Assembly (NCBI GenBank): GCA_963742535.1
Contig: CAVUMC010000002.1
Location: forward strand, 806,001 to 870,000
From: VRUE01 sp963742535
Lineage (GTDB): Bacteria; Actinomycetota; Thermoleophilia; Solirubrobacterales; 70-9
DNA: 64,000 nt
Reading direction: 5' to 3'
The notes beneath the pieces were generated by a model. It made no database searches, was not told the origin of the DNA, and saw nothing but the letters and a program-made list of their open reading frames with translations. Every line of letters begins with the position of its first letter. Within the stretch, counting starts at the first letter, position 1. The translations under genes and the position numbers were made by a program. Of the stretch, positions 15,977 through 24,258 are shown in pieces.

Positions 15977-16864
15977 TCAGCCGCAGTGGGCCAGCGCGTT
16001 TACGTAGAAGCGCTGGTAGTCCGGCCAGTGGTCGTTCCAGTAGCCGCCGGTGTGGGCGCCCGGCCATGAGTGGGCGGTGAAGTCGGCGCCTCCTGCTTCC
16101 ATCGCGGCGACGAAGCCTTCGTCGTAGGGGCGGAAGGGATCTTCGGTCCCGTAGTCGATCCAGACTTGGGCGTCGCCGAAGGCTTCGGGGTCTTCCTGGA
16201 CCGTGCCGACGACGTCGTTGCCTTCGAAGTCGGCCGCATCGTCGAAGGCACCGGGCGCGGTTTCGCCCCCTTCGAACCAGAGCGCCGGCGAGTGGCCGCC
16301 GACGGCGCAGAACATGCCGGGATGGTGGAGCGCGATGTCGTAGGCGCCGAAGCCGCCCATCGAAATGCCGCCGATCGCGACCCGGTCCGGGTCGACGCCG
16401 AAGCGCCGCTCCACCAGCGGGATCACTTCCTCAGTCACCCAGTCACCCCAATCTCCCTCGGCCCGGTTGTGCCAGTAGCCATGGACGCCACCGGCCGGGA
16501 ATGCGATCACCGGGCCGTGGCCGTGCAGCAGTGGCAGACCGCGGAGCACCGCGTCGTTGAAGGTCCCCTCGTAACCGCCGCGCCCGTGCAGGTAGACCAA
16601 GAGGCCGCGCTTGCCCCGCGGCCCCACCTTTGGCGGCACGATCACGTTGACGCCGAGCTTGCGGCCGCCCACCGCCTTGCTCGCGATTTCGATGTGGACG
16701 AGCTGGTCGCCGTTCTGCGCGGCGATCTCAGCATTGCTCGGACCGAAGATCGCGTCGGACAGGGCGAGGTAGGCGAGGCCGATCACCACCAGCCCGACCA
16801 ACACCAGGGCGACCCCTCGCCGTCGCCTGACCTGCGCCCGCGTCGGGCGCTTCCCCGCGCTCAT
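15977..16864 (-). CDS. membrane-anchored alpha/beta-hydrolase esterase (esterase D-like)
   Basis: About 295 residues. A basic N-terminus leads into one transmembrane anchor, GVALVLVGLVVIGLAYLAL, so the domain probably faces outward. The alpha/beta-hydrolase domain shows VYLHGRGGYEG (oxyanion region) and the nucleophile elbow GGISMGGFGAYD near residue 168. The acid is likely in IDYGTEDPF and the His in WPGAHTGGYW. This layout resembles putative tributyrin and feruloyl esterases. The ATG at 16862-16864 directly precedes the anchor. A strong hairpin separates it from the SGNH hydrolase upstream, so it probably has its own promoter. Confidence 0.85.
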   Translation of the reverse strand: MSAGKRPTRAQVRRRRGVALVLVGLVVIGLAYLALSDAIFGPSNAEIAAQNGDQLVHIEIASKAVGGRKLGVNVIVPPKVGPRGKRGLLVYLHGRGGYEGTFNDAVLRGLPLLHGHGPVIAFPAGGVHGYWHNRAEGDWGDWVTEEVIPLVERRFGVDPDRVAIGGISMGGFGAYDIALHHPGMFCAVGGHSPALWFEGGETAPGAFDDAADFEGNDVVGTVQEDPEAFGDAQVWIDYGTEDPFRPYDEGFVAAMEAGGADFTAHSWPGAHTGGYWNDHWPDYQRFYVNALAHCG

Positions 16865-16893
16865 GCCCGCGCAGCCTACGCAGGCCGAGGGCG

Positions 16894-16942
16894 ACCGAGC
16901 GGCACGGCGGCCTCCCGCAGCAGTCGCGGGAGGCCGCTCGGT
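16894..16942 (-). terminator. terminator hairpin after the SGNH hydrolase gene
   Basis: GCGGCCTCCCGC (16907-16918) and GCGGGAGGCCGC (16926-16937) form a perfect 12-bp stem with a 7-base loop. Outer arms ACCGAGC and GCTCGGT extend it. It follows the stop of the leftward SGNH gene by about 15 bases and precedes the esterase start. Confidence 0.75.
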
Positions 16943-16956
16943 GGTGAGGCGCGCGC

Positions 16957-17757
16957 TTAGCCCGTGACCGCGTGAATCACCGGGTAGTAGCCGCTGGCGT
17001 GTCCGGTGATCTTCGGGTGGTAGCTCTCCCCCGTCGGGTTGGAGAGGCCGTTGATCCACTCCGTCGAGGAACCGCCGCCGCCAGCGCAGACCGCGTGGCC
17101 GATGAAGGGCGGGATCACGTCGCGGAAGATGAAGTTCGAGCCCGCCCGCGTTGCCGCGGCGCTGAGCGCGTTCTTCAGCTGGTCGGCGGTTTCGTTCAGC
17201 CGCGTCTCCTCGCTCGGGCTGAAGAAGGTGAGCGCGTTGCAGTCTTCGCCGTTGAAGAGGCGCGGGTAGTCGAGCACGACCACTTTCGCGCTCGGCGATT
17301 TCGACTTGATCGCGTTGTTGACCAGGTCGAGCCGGCCCGGCAGCGTGTTTTTGATGTAGGCCTGGGCGGTGTTGATCGCGCCGTTGCAGTCGGACGCCCA
17401 GGACGGCAGCGCGCATTCGGTGATCACGCTGGAGAAACCGGCATCGTTGCCGCCGATCGTGTAGCTGACCCAGTTGGTGTCAGTGGTGAGGCTGGCCGCC
17501 TGGGTGCTGATGATGTCCCCCGTCTTCGCCCCCGAGCAGGCGGCGTCGACGAAGGTCCAATCGGGGTGTGCTTCGTGCAACAGATACGGATAGGCGTAGA
17601 CCGAGCGCTGGCATTTCGATTCGAAATAGGTGCGCGTCCCGGTGCCGGACGAATACGAGTCCCCCAGCGCGACGTACTTGGTCGCCCACGCCGAACCGGC
17701 GAAGGCCAGGCAGAACGCCGCCACGCAGAAGACCGCGGCAAATCGACTCGACTTCAT
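16957..17757 (-). CDS. secreted SGNH/GDSL lipase-esterase
   Basis: About 266 residues resembling secreted Streptomyces SGNH lipases. The signal peptide is SSRFAAVFCVAAFCLAFAGSAWA. Block I is YVALGDSYSSGTGTRT with the nucleophile Ser, and ACSGAKTGD supplies the oxyanion Gly. YTIGGNDAGFSS is block III with the Asn. GESYHPKITGHASGYYP holds the catalytic His. Six Cys in the mature part fit the three disulfides seen in this group. The ATG at 17755-17757 starts the signal; a GAGGAG ribosome site lies just upstream. It is expected to hydrolyse lipid or acyl esters outside the cell. Confidence 0.92.
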   Translation of the reverse strand: MKSSRFAAVFCVAAFCLAFAGSAWATKYVALGDSYSSGTGTRTYFESKCQRSVYAYPYLLHEAHPDWTFVDAACSGAKTGDIISTQAASLTTDTNWVSYTIGGNDAGFSSVITECALPSWASDCNGAINTAQAYIKNTLPGRLDLVNNAIKSKSPSAKVVVLDYPRLFNGEDCNALTFFSPSEETRLNETADQLKNALSAAATRAGSNFIFRDVIPPFIGHAVCAGGGGSSTEWINGLSNPTGESYHPKITGHASGYYPVIHAVTG

Positions 17758-17980
17758 TTGACTCCTCCTCGTCAATGGCCGGGTTCCCCGCCCGGCGGCC
17801 ACAGCCGCAGCCCTGACGCCAGCCGTTTGGCTAATCGCTCAATTATTCCTGAGCGAAAGTCAGAGTGTCGAGTTGGAAACTCCAGGCCGATTCCTTCGGC
17901 CCTAAGGTCGAAGCCCGGCGGCATCGCCCCCGCAGGCCTCGCCGACCGAGCTAAATACCTAAATCCGGGTCCGGATTGCT

Positions 17981-18005
17981 ATTTTCACAACCAGGCTGTG
18001 TAAAT
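17981..18005. promoter_or_regulatory. Fe-S regulator operator candidate, copy 1 (sulfite reductase promoter)
   Basis: ATTTTCACA and TGTGTAAAT are inverted arms (8 of 9 matched) with a 7-base spacer, 39 bases before the sulfite-reductase start. A near-identical element with the same spacer lies at 20264-20290 between the ferredoxin and the SufR-like regulator. The rest of the 17758-18044 gap holds two short stems (17836-17855 and 17885-17901) and no gene. Confidence 0.7.
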
Positions 18006-18044
18006 AGCCCTCGTCATCGACTTCAACCCGGGGAGGACTCACGC

Positions 18045-19943
18045 ATGAACACGCAGGCGCCGACGGAGGGCCGTTCCGCCGAGATCCTCGACGGGCTCGA
18101 TGTCGAGCACGGCAAGCGCCAGCAGGGCAAGGGCGCGCCGGGCTCACGTGAGAACCCCGAGGTCCACGAGAACGTCCCCGGGCACGTGATCCCGATCCTC
18201 GCCGACGAGTTCGACGACTTCAGCTCCGAAGCGAGTGGCTTCCTCGCCGGCGAGCAGGGCGAGGACACCTTCATCCCCTTCCGCCTCAAACAGGGCGTCT
18301 ACGGCCAGCGCCAAGCCGACGTGCAGATGATCCGGGTCAAGCTCCCTTTCGGCGGCGTCTCGCCCGAGCAGATGGAGGCCTTCGCCGACGTGGTCGAGCG
18401 CTGGGTGCCGTTGCGCAAGGGCCACATCACCACCCGCCAGAACATCCAGCTCCACCACGTGCCGCTCGCCGACGCCGCCAAGCTGATCCGCGAGCTCGGC
18501 GAGGCCGGCCTCTCCTCGCGCGAGGGCTGCGGCAACACGGTGCGCAACGTCACCGCCGACCCCTACGCCGGCGTCGCCGAGGACGAGATCTTCGACCCCA
18601 CCCCCTACGCCGGCGCCTACGTCCGCTACTTCGTCCGCCATCCCGTCACCCAGGCGATGCCGCGCAAGTGGAAGACCGCCTTCTCCTCCTCGCCCGCCGA
18701 CCGCGCGATCGTGCCGATCCACGACATCGGCTTCCTGCCGGTGCGGCGCAACGCGACACTGGGTGAAAGCGAGCGTGGCTTCGAGGTCTGGGTCGGTGGC
18801 GGCACCGCGATCATGCCCCGCCTCGCCCACAAGATCTTCGACTTCGTCGGCGCCGACGACGGCGAGTACCTGCGGGTGACCGAGGCGATCGTCCGCATCT
18901 TCGACCGCCAGGACTGGCTGCGCAAAAACCGGGCGCGGGCGCGGATCAAGGTCCTGCTGGACAAAATCGGGCCGGAGTCCTTCCGCGAGCTGGTCGACGA
19001 GGAGCTTGCGGGCGAGTGGGTCCACCAGCGCGACTACGCCGCCGAGCTCGAGCGGCTGTGCTTCGTCGACGATGAGGAAGCGCGGGCGCCCGGCGTTCCC
19101 GCCGACTTCAGCTCACCCAACGGCGACCGGCCGGAGTTCGACCTCTTCCGCGAGCGCAACGTCGCCGCCCAGCGCCAGGCGGGCTTCTCCGCCGTCGCGG
19201 TCAAGGTCACCCGCGGCGACCTCACCCCCGAGCAGTTCCGCGGCCTGGCGGCGCTGATGCGCGAGTTCTGCGGCGGCAACGCCCGCACCACGGTCGAGCA
19301 GAACATCATCCTGCGCTGGGTCCGCGACGAGGCGCTCTACGAGCTCTGGACCCGGCTGCGCGAGCTCGGCCTGGCCGACTCCGGCGCCTTTGAAATCGAC
19401 GACGTGATCAGCTGCCCCGGCACCGACAGCTGCAAGATGGGCATCACCGCCTCGATGGGGTTGAACGAAGCGATCCAGGCCCGGCTCGAGGAGATGCAGA
19501 TCGTCGACTCGCTGACCCGCCAGGTGCAGATCAAGATCAGCGGCTGCCCCAACGGCTGCGGCCAGCACCACATCGGCACGATCGGCTTCTACGGCGCCTC
19601 GCTGAAGGTCGGCGGGCGCCAGATGCCCGCCTACATCCCCCACATCGGCGGCCGCGCCGCCAATGGCGACGTCGCCTTCGGCAAGCGCCTGAAGACGCGC
19701 CTGCCGGCCAAGCGCGTGCCGGATGCGGTCGAGCGCTGGCTGCGGATGTACGAAGCAGAGCGCTCCGAGGGCGAAGACTTCGAGCAGTTCGCCGAGCGGG
19801 TCGGCAACGAGCGCTTCGAAGTCGAGGCCAAGGACCTGACTCTGCCGGCCGAGTTCAGCCTCGAGACGATGCAGGAGTTCATCGACTGGAACCGCTCCAG
19901 CCCTTACGAAGTGATCCGGGGCGAGGGCGAGTGCGCGATCTAG
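18045..19943 (+). CDS. nitrite/sulfite reductase (siroheme, 4Fe-4S)
   Basis: A 632-residue siroheme reductase catalysing the six-electron reduction of sulfite to sulfide or nitrite to ammonia. It has the duplicated layout: LRKGHITTRQNIQLHHVP in the first half, GGNARTTVEQNIILRWV in the second. The 4Fe-4S/siroheme cysteines are in CPGTDSCKMG near residue 462 and GCPNGCGQHH near residue 506. The ATG at 18045 follows GGGGAGGACTC, a good ribosome site. The upstream palindrome matches that of the ferredoxin/regulator promoter, so the three genes likely form a regulon. Ferredoxin is the probable electron donor. Sulfite versus nitrite cannot be decided; no sulfate-activation genes are adjacent. Confidence 0.92.
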   Translation: MNTQAPTEGRSAEILDGLDVEHGKRQQGKGAPGSRENPEVHENVPGHVIPILADEFDDFSSEASGFLAGEQGEDTFIPFRLKQGVYGQRQADVQMIRVKLPFGGVSPEQMEAFADVVERWVPLRKGHITTRQNIQLHHVPLADAAKLIRELGEAGLSSREGCGNTVRNVTADPYAGVAEDEIFDPTPYAGAYVRYFVRHPVTQAMPRKWKTAFSSSPADRAIVPIHDIGFLPVRRNATLGESERGFEVWVGGGTAIMPRLAHKIFDFVGADDGEYLRVTEAIVRIFDRQDWLRKNRARARIKVLLDKIGPESFRELVDEELAGEWVHQRDYAAELERLCFVDDEEARAPGVPADFSSPNGDRPEFDLFRERNVAAQRQAGFSAVAVKVTRGDLTPEQFRGLAALMREFCGGNARTTVEQNIILRWVRDEALYELWTRLRELGLADSGAFEIDDVISCPGTDSCKMGITASMGLNEAIQARLEEMQIVDSLTRQVQIKISGCPNGCGQHHIGTIGFYGASLKVGGRQMPAYIPHIGGRAANGDVAFGKRLKTRLPAKRVPDAVERWLRMYEAERSEGEDFEQFAERVGNERFEVEAKDLTLPAEFSLETMQEFIDWNRSSPYEVIRGEGECAI

Positions 19944-19971
19944 CCCCCGCCCCGGTTCCTCCCCTGCTCCC

Positions 19972-20241
19972 CTACCCGCGGCTCCCCTGGAAGTGGGCGG
20001 CGTTGATCTCGACGTACTTGCGGAAGTCGTGGGGAACCATGTCCTCGGGGTAGATCGCGTCGACCGGGCAGGCCTCGACGCAGGCATCGCAGTCGATGCA
20101 CTCATCGGGGTCGATGAAGAGCATCTCAACCGCCTCGTAGCCCTCCTCGTCGGGCGTCGGGTGGATGCAATCAACCGGACAGACCTCGACGCAGGAGTTG
20201 TCCTTGGTGCCAATGCAGGGCTCGGTGATCACGTAGGCCAA
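19972..20241 (-). CDS. fdxA: 7Fe-type ferredoxin (FdxA-like)
   Basis: An 89-residue electron carrier. The first cluster segment is PCIGTKDNSCVEVCPVDCI, whose spacing (C-x7-C-x3-C) suits a 3Fe-4S cluster. The second, ECIDCDACVEACPVDAI, has the classic C-x2-C-x2-C-x3-C for 4Fe-4S. The acidic middle and the C-terminal DFRKYVEINAAHF are typical of mycobacterial FdxA-type proteins. It is convergent with the sulfite reductase and divergent from the Fe-S regulator, whose promoter gap contains the shared palindrome. It probably passes electrons to the reductase. Confidence 0.93.
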   Translation of the reverse strand: MAYVITEPCIGTKDNSCVEVCPVDCIHPTPDEEGYEAVEMLFIDPDECIDCDACVEACPVDAIYPEDMVPHDFRKYVEINAAHFQGSRG

Positions 20242-20263
20242 TCGCGGCCTCCTACTCGGTTCG

Positions 20264-20290
20264 ACTTTTCACAAGCGGACTGTAAAAAGT
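20264..20290. promoter_or_regulatory. Fe-S regulator operator candidate, copy 2 (ferredoxin/regulator gap)
   Basis: ACTTTTCACA and TGTAAAAAGT are inverted arms (9 of 10 matched) with a 7-base spacer. The site lies 22 bases upstream of the ferredoxin start and 39 bases upstream of the regulator start. It shares TTTTCACA-N7-TGT with the sulfite-reductase promoter element at 17981. Confidence 0.72.
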
Positions 20291-20329
20291 AGCAGCGGCG
20301 AGCCGCATTGCTGTGCAAAGCTGGCGGCA

Positions 20330-20983
20330 ATGGATCTGCCTTCGCCCGCCGAGGGCGCGCTCGCGCAGCCGACCCGGGCCCGCATATTCGCCTTTCTGGT
20401 TGAGAAGCGAGCGCCCGCGGACACGGCGGAGATCGCGGCCCACTTCGGCCTGCACCCAAACGGAATCCGCCTTCACCTCGAGCGGCTGGAGGAGGGCGGC
20501 TTCGTCGTCCGCAGCCGCGAACGCGGCGGCGCCGGGCGCCCGCGGGACATCTGGACGATCTCCCCCGAGGCCCATCCCGGCGGCACCTCGCCGCGCGCCT
20601 ACGCCGACCTCGCGGCTTGGCTGGCACGCTCGATTCCGGCGACGGCGACTCGGCTGCGCGAGGTCGAAAAGACCGGCCATGAGGTGGGCGTGAAACTGGC
20701 GCCAAAGCAGCGGGGTGACACGGCGGGAGCGCTGCGCGACGCGCTCGCGGCGCTCGGCTTCGAACCAAGCCTGGAACCCAGCGAGACAGGATTCTCCTGC
20801 CGCCTCGGCAACTGCCCCTACAGCGACTCGGTCCGCCAGAACCAGGCGATCGTCTGTGGCCTGCACCGCGGGGTTACCGAGGGCATGCTCGCCACGCTCG
20901 ACCCGCGGGCGAAGCTCACCCGCTTCGAGCCCGGCGACCCCGACCGCGCCGGCTGCCTGGTCGAGGTTCGAACCGGCAGCTAA
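20330..20983 (+). CDS. SufR-like winged-helix Fe-S transcription regulator
   Basis: A 217-residue ArsR/DeoR-type regulator. The N-terminal winged helix reads PTRARIFAFLVEKRAPADTAEIAAHFGLHPNGIRLHLERLEEGGFV, with a wing at RERGGAGRPRDIW. The C-terminal part has the Cys pattern FSCRLGNCPYSDSVRQNQAIVCGLHRG near residue 170, which matches the cluster-binding region of SufR-type Fe-S sensors. It probably represses or activates according to Fe-S or redox state. Divergent transcription from the ferredoxin, with a palindrome between, suggests control of ferredoxin, sulfite reductase and itself. No suf genes are in the window. Confidence 0.82.
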   Translation: MDLPSPAEGALAQPTRARIFAFLVEKRAPADTAEIAAHFGLHPNGIRLHLERLEEGGFVVRSRERGGAGRPRDIWTISPEAHPGGTSPRAYADLAAWLARSIPATATRLREVEKTGHEVGVKLAPKQRGDTAGALRDALAALGFEPSLEPSETGFSCRLGNCPYSDSVRQNQAIVCGLHRGVTEGMLATLDPRAKLTRFEPGDPDRAGCLVEVRTGS

Positions 20984-21030
20984 CAGGATCAGCGAACCTC
21001 AAAACCGTCCGGAAGTTCGTAGCCCTCTCG

Positions 21031-21078
21031 CGCATCCGACATTGACCACACTCTGGCGGGGTCAATGTCGGATAGGCG
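21031..21078. repeat. second copy of the CGCATCCGA palindrome
   Basis: CGCATCCGACATTGACC (21031-21047) and GGTCAATGTCGGAT (21060-21073) form a 14-bp perfect stem with a 12-base loop. The arms repeat the CGCATCCGA...AATGTCGGAT scheme of 3642-3687. It stands 48 bases after the regulator stop, so a terminator is the simplest role. The remaining 20984-21153 sequence shows no gene. Confidence 0.7.
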
Positions 21079-21153
21079 ACTTGACCTGGGTAAGAAGATG
21101 GATGGTGATGACGCTAAGGGGAACAGTGTCAGGGATGCGACGAGAGGAACGGA

Positions 21154-21654
21154 ATGGCAGCCTGGAAGCTGCCGCTAGTCGGCAGCGCGATCGCGCTGCC
21201 GATCGTCGCCGGCTTCTACGTCGGCGGTCCCGGGCTGGGCATGGCGGTTGGCGCCCTCTCCGCCGCGACGATCATCGTGCTGGCGGTGCGCAAGCCCCCG
21301 CTCGAGCAGGTCGCGATCGCCGCCGCCCCCGACGCGCGGCCGCGCCTGCTGGTCGTCCTCGGCGCCGCGCTCGAGGTCTCCGGCGCCGCCGCAGTCGCAG
21401 CCCTGGCCAAGGACGCCACTCTCGCCGGCGCCCCGGCCGAGGTGCTTCTAATCGCGCCCTGCCGCAGCGGCTTCGCCGCCACCGAGCTCGTCCTGGTCGA
21501 CGGCCAGACCGACGCGGCGAAGACTCTGGCCTTCCGCCTCCCGATCCAGCTTCACCAAGTGCAGCCAGCGGATGAGCGGGCCGAGACCCGGCCGGCCCTG
21601 GCTCAGCCCGGCGTGTCGATCCAGCGCACGATCCGCCCGTTGCGGACCTCGTGA
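21154..21654 (+). CDS. small membrane protein, probably C-terminally disrupted
   Basis: A 166-residue frame. Two adjacent transmembrane segments open it: LVGSAIALPIVAGFYVGG and GMAVGALSAATIIVLAV. A soluble part follows with alternating strands, ARPRLLVVLGAALEVSGAAAVAALA and APAEVLLIAPCRSGF, which looks like the start of a universal-stress-type alpha/beta domain. From about residue 110 the similarity fades, and the final ~17 codons overlap the convergent SnoaL-like gene, suggesting a lost 3' end or an indel. The start ATG at 21154 follows a GAGAGGAACGGA stretch. Function unknown. Confidence 0.55.
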   Translation: MAAWKLPLVGSAIALPIVAGFYVGGPGLGMAVGALSAATIIVLAVRKPPLEQVAIAAAPDARPRLLVVLGAALEVSGAAAVAALAKDATLAGAPAEVLLIAPCRSGFAATELVLVDGQTDAAKTLAFRLPIQLHQVQPADERAETRPALAQPGVSIQRTIRPLRTS

Positions 21655-21839
21655 TACGCCGGTGCCGCCGGGGGTGGATCGTCCAAGAGGCAAGCAATCA
21701 CCTGCTCCGGCCCGTGTAGCTGATCCTCCACTGCCGTAGTCCAGTGGACGTCGGGGTCCAGTAGACGCTCGAGCCGGTCCCAGTCCCGGTTCTCGATCGT
21801 GGTCAAGACGTCGCCCACCGCTGGCACCTGCTCCGCCAT
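21603..21839 (-). CDS. short SnoaL/NTF2-like protein
   Basis: A 78-residue protein. VGDVLTTIENRDWDRLERLLDPDVHWTTA and YHEVRNGRIVRWIDTPG match the N- and C-terminal parts of the SnoaL-like cone fold. At 78 residues it is shorter than usual (100-130), so it may be a minimal version or lack the middle strands. Members include ketosteroid-isomerase-like enzymes and ligand binders. It overlaps the convergent membrane-protein frame by 52 bases. Function unknown. Confidence 0.6.
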   Translation of the reverse strand: MAEQVPAVGDVLTTIENRDWDRLERLLDPDVHWTTAVEDQLHGPEQVIACLLDDPPPAAPAYHEVRNGRIVRWIDTPG

Positions 21840-21889
21840 GCCGCGATCGTAGCCAGCCCAGCGCGGCCGGTCGGGGGATGTGATTGGCC

Positions 21890-23158
21890 TCAGTCCGGCG
21901 CCCTGCGCTGAGTGGCAACGGTGACGCTGCGTCCATCTTCCAAGGCAGCGGATACCTTCTCAGTGAGATCGACCGATGCCACGCCCCGGGTCCCTATCCA
22001 TGCACCTCGAACCAGATTGACGAACAACTCGTTGTTGACATGGCGGCCGACCGTGCTGTAGCTGAACACCTTCCCGCCCCTGGGCCCATCCACCTGTGGC
22101 GACGAGGAAAGGGTGTGCCAATAATCAAGTGGAAGGTACATTCCGCTGACCAACTGAGTGGGCTCGACATCCAGCGCCACAACGGAGGAGCAAAGCTTGA
22201 TGTAGGCACACCCCGTATGGAGGCGATACTGCTCCGGGCTCCCATCTGAATCAACGATCGGGATCCGACCCAAACGTCGTAGCTGACCGGCAAGCCGCTC
22301 ATCTGGACGATAGACGGCCTCATCGTCAACATCGGTCCCCTCTTTCTTCAACGCCTTGTATTGCACCAGCACGACCGAATCGAGGCGATCGTTGACATAG
22401 ATCAGGTCAGCCCCTGTCGTCGTCTCCAGGGGCTGAGTGTTGACGTTGATGACCACGAGCTGCTCGCCCCCCCGGGTAAAAGACACCGCTCCATTTGGAT
22501 AGTCGATCCGGTCGAAATCGAGAAAGCGCATTGCGTCATATGCAATTGCTGTGCTCTCCGGTACCCGCAGCGCCTGCAAGCGCTCGAGAAAGCTTCGCTC
22601 CCCGTCCGGCGTATCGGCCCTCAGCTCCGACCTGGGAATTTTGGCGATGTCCGCAGCCAGGCGCATCGCGTCAGCCTCTTGGGCCGCTGCCTGCAAAGCG
22701 TTCCCGGATAGATCCGCCCGAGTCGCCGGCTGTTCCCCCAAGAGGCGCTCGACAGCCCGGCCGAAGTCAGGATTGACCTCGATGAGCGCGGCAATGACAG
22801 CGGCGGCGGTCGCCGGGGGCAAGAGGCCGCCCTCCAGTCCCCGATCCCAGAGGAAGCGACGAAACCGGGACTCGAGAGCAAGCTCCAAAGCCTCGAGGGT
22901 CGGCGGCTCATCTGGCACGAAGGCGCGCTGATAACGAACCCTTCGCAGACCCGTCGCAACCCTCTGCGACTCTGCTGTGACCGTGCCTAGCTCGAGCAGG
23001 TGTCCGTCTGGACGGAATTCGAGCAGGAGGGCACCTTGCCGAGTGGTCCACCGACGCGTCTGGGAACCACCCGTCTCGACCACGGTGGTAAAGGTCCCAC
23101 GCTCTTCTAGCGCCTCAACTTGAGCCTCTCGGTAAAGGTCGAGGATCGCCAACTTCAT
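21890..23158 (-). CDS. orphan protein with a possible Mrr-like PD-(D/E)XK nuclease domain
   Basis: A 422-residue cytoplasmic protein with no signal or membrane segment. Residues ~245-275 read TTTGADLIYVN, then DSVVLVQYKALKKEG. An Asp after a Gly-Ala, a beta hairpin and a Q-x-K core is how Mrr-type restriction nucleases present their active site. The N-terminal half has strand-rich and helical segments (WTTRQGALLLEFRPDGHLLELG; ALIEVNPDFGRAVERLLGEQP) I do not recognise. The C-terminal part could bind a partner or nucleic acid. Codon choice looks less GC-biased than in neighbours, a possible sign of transfer. It is alone on its strand apart from the PLP enzyme upstream. A defence role is inference. 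Confidence 0.6.
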   Translation of the reverse strand: MKLAILDLYREAQVEALEERGTFTTVVETGGSQTRRWTTRQGALLLEFRPDGHLLELGTVTAESQRVATGLRRVRYQRAFVPDEPPTLEALELALESRFRRFLWDRGLEGGLLPPATAAAVIAALIEVNPDFGRAVERLLGEQPATRADLSGNALQAAAQEADAMRLAADIAKIPRSELRADTPDGERSFLERLQALRVPESTAIAYDAMRFLDFDRIDYPNGAVSFTRGGEQLVVINVNTQPLETTTGADLIYVNDRLDSVVLVQYKALKKEGTDVDDEAVYRPDERLAGQLRRLGRIPIVDSDGSPEQYRLHTGCAYIKLCSSVVALDVEPTQLVSGMYLPLDYWHTLSSSPQVDGPRGGKVFSYSTVGRHVNNELFVNLVRGAWIGTRGVASVDLTEKVSAALEDGRSVTVATQRRAPD

Positions 23159-23187
23159 AAGGCAACAGCCGCCGCCATCAGACGAAT

Positions 23188-24258
23188 CTAACGAGGTCCG
23201 TCGGTGTGGACGAACAGGATCGGGCCCTTGAGACGGCCTTCGTCGCGCAGTGCCAGCAGGCCGGCCATCGCCTTCGCGGTGTAGACGGGATCGAGTGAGA
23301 GCTGCTCTTTGGCGGCGAGGTCGGCGGCGCGGGCCGCGGCCTCGGTCGGGTGGCCATAGCCGGCTCCGATCTGGTCGCGGGTGAGGTCGAGCATGTCGGA
23401 CTCCAGATGGAGCTCGGGAAGATCGGCGCCGCGGCGCTCCAGCAGCTTGGCGGTGCGGTGGGCGAGGCGGGCGAACACCGGTGCGTCAAGGCGAAGCTGG
23501 TCGTTGACGACGACGCCGACGACGCGGCTGCGCAGGCCGGCGAGCTGGAAGCCCAGCGCCAGGCCGGCGGCGGTGCCGCCGGTGCCGACCGGGACGACGA
23601 CGTGCGCGGGCTCGGGCAGCGAGCCGTCCTCGACTTGGGCGGCGATCTCCAGCGCCGCCTCGACGTAGCCGATCGCCCCAACCGCCGAGGAACCGCCAGC
23701 CGGCAGTAGGTACGGCGGGCGACCGCCGCGCGCGTTGCGGGCGAGCAACCAGGGCAGCATCGCGACGGTGCGGGCCTTGGTGTGGGTGCGGTGGATGCGC
23801 GCACCCGAAGCTTCGAGTCGGGCGAGCTGAGCGCGGACGTGGTCGTCAATCGGTTGGTCGACCAACGCGAGCGCGGTCGCCAGGCCGTGTTCGCGCGCGT
23901 AGAGCGCGGTGGCGAGCCCCCAGTTGGTGCCGAGGCCGCCGAAGGTGAGAATCGAGCGGCGGCCGCGGCGCTTGGCGTCAGGGATCAGCCACTCGAGCTT
24001 GCGCACCTTGTTGCCGCCCCAGCCGCCCGAACCGAATGCGCCGTCTTCCTTCACCCAGATGCCGAGGCCGGCCAGCTCGCGAACCGGAGTTGGGCGCTCG
24101 GACAGCGACAGGTGCGGGAGAGACCCGGCAATAGCCGGAAAGCGCTTGTGCAGCCGGGGCGTCACCGCCGCAAAGTCAACACCACCGTCCTGTGTTCCAC
24201 GGGTTGGCCTGATCGTCCGCGCGAGAAGGGGCGCGCTGTAGGTTTGCCCGCCCGTCAC
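23188..24258 (-). CDS. PLP-dependent D-cysteine desulfhydrase/ACC deaminase-like enzyme
   Basis: About 330-356 residues of the fold-type II PLP family. The cofactor Lys is in GGWGGNKVRKLEWL near residue 83. TFGGLGTNWGLATALYA follows, and the PLP phosphate-binding loop appears as VPVGTGGTAAGLALGF near residue 224. Members are D-cysteine desulfhydrases, ACC deaminases or L-cysteate lyases. The frame opens with GTG at 24258, but residues 1-27 look unlike the family. The true start may lie nearer LHKRFPAIAGSLPHLSL, although no ATG or GTG is there. Reaction class is solid; substrate unclear. Confidence 0.85.
   Translation of the reverse strand: MTGGQTYSAPLLARTIRPTRGTQDGGVDFAAVTPRLHKRFPAIAGSLPHLSLSERPTPVRELAGLGIWVKEDGAFGSGGWGGNKVRKLEWLIPDAKRRGRRSILTFGGLGTNWGLATALYAREHGLATALALVDQPIDDHVRAQLARLEASGARIHRTHTKARTVAMLPWLLARNARGGRPPYLLPAGGSSAVGAIGYVEAALEIAAQVEDGSLPEPAHVVVPVGTGGTAAGLALGFQLAGLRSRVVGVVVNDQLRLDAPVFARLAHRTAKLLERRGADLPELHLESDMLDLTRDQIGAGYGHPTEAAARAADLAAKEQLSLDPVYTAKAMAGLLALRDEGRLKGPILFVHTDGPR

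Noticed and set aside
17823..17980. Riboswitch upstream of the sulfite reductase
   Set aside because: Two small stems (17836-17855, 17885-17901) are present, but no conserved core of a riboswitch class known to me was recognised.
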